From Rhyacophila brunnea (taxonomy: Eukaryota; Arthropoda; Insecta; Trichoptera; Rhyacophilidae), in NCBI GenBank assembly GCA_022495005.1, contig JAGYXB010000096.1, forward strand, positions 186,001 to 250,000: 64,000 nt of DNA, read 5' to 3'. Both the position numbers and the translations under genes were made by a program. Shown piece by piece: positions 63,811 to 64,000 of this stretch. The notes beneath the pieces are model-generated. The model did not search any database, had not been told where the DNA came from, and saw only the letters and a program-made list of their open reading frames with translations. Numbering within the stretch: the stretch's first letter is position 1; each line of letters opens with the position of its first letter.

Positions 63811-63955
63811 AGCCACTTGACCCACTTGATCCACTTAATCCACTTGATCCACTTGACCTACTTGATCCACTGCATCCACTTGATCCACTGTACACACTTC
63901 ACCCACTTGATCCACTTGATCCACTTCACCCACTACAACCACTTCACTCAATAAT
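63811..63955 (+). repeat. 9-bp minisatellite (CCACTTGAT)n
   Basis: About 16 tandem units of CCACTTGAT with variants CCACTTGAC, CCACTTAAT, CCACTTCAC and CCACTGCAT. Because 9 is a multiple of 3, any frame through it is periodic, but stops on both sides prevent a useful ORF. It follows an A/G-rich stretch near the window edge. Confidence 0.9.
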
Positions 63956-64000
63956 TCACCTGATTTTATGTAGGTAATGATTTTTGATGTGTTATTTAGG

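Overview
The window is AT-rich eukaryotic, almost certainly insect, nuclear DNA. It has no operons, no long ORFs and many layers of transposon debris. Frequent TAGGTACCTA-type words, tRNA-headed SINEs and hAT/PIF/TTAA-target MITEs would fit a hemipteran, perhaps an aphid. That placement is inference from texture, not from a marker gene.

No complete host protein-coding gene is visible. The best host candidates are small: a possible first coding exon at 1808-1861 (starts MAVQFLKRLLSKFG, with good splice sites) and a possible TATA/initiator core promoter with a short exon at 61156-61218. Everything else with recognisable coding character is a transposon remnant. LINE reverse-transcriptase ends lie near 0.33-0.48, 14.8, 18.8-19.1, 24.8, 29.6-30.06, 32.4-33.1 and 60.4-60.8 kb. 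hAT transposase C-termini lie at 4.66-5.08 and 57.7-58.13 kb, and a HARBI1-type transposase C-terminus at 55.99-56.25 kb.

Most of the window can be parsed into repeat families, named here. 'A' (13 copies, about 0.42-0.48 kb) is unclassified. 'B' has TIR CAGTGGCGAAGGGTGG and 8-bp duplications (hAT). 'D' has TTAA at both ends. 'F' has TIR TAGGGATC (hAT). 'G' has TIR CATGGCCCCCAC (hAT). 'H' has TIR CAGTGCTCGAAATGG (hAT). 'K' has TIR CAGTGACGTCCC (hAT). 'N' is a short MITE of about 120 bp. 'Y' is a TIR element near ACGTGCATG. There is also a tRNA-derived SINE (6 copies) and several single elements: PIF/Harbinger MITEs at 18.3 and 42.3 kb, a pogo/Tigger-like MITE at 15.1 kb, and a tandem-palindromic element at 58.8 kb. 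Many copies keep exact target-site duplications, so their boundaries are given to the base.

Layout: 0-7 kb holds LINE, F, A, K/G fragments, a hAT with transposase end, D and a B broken by A. 7-12 kb has a head-to-head pair of related elements around Y and a hairpin repeat, then a full B. 12-21 kb has A, D with nested hAT, LINE ends, a pogo-like MITE, F with nested A, a PIF MITE and D. 21-31 kb has SINEs, a hAT MITE, B, a duplicated locus with A inserted in one copy only, LINE, and B with a multiplied arm. 32-41 kb has LINE ends, B with nested H and a hairpin, the composite K carrying a 130-bp tandem array, a 400-bp MITE, G, B and A. 42-52 kb has A, K with nested G, G with nested TIR element, a GC-rich palindromic patch, F and more A and G. 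53-64 kb has the Y>G>PIF nest, a hAT, D with the palindromic element, SINEs and a 9-bp minisatellite at the right edge. The repeats are neighbours by insertion, not function; no pathway or gene cluster is encoded.
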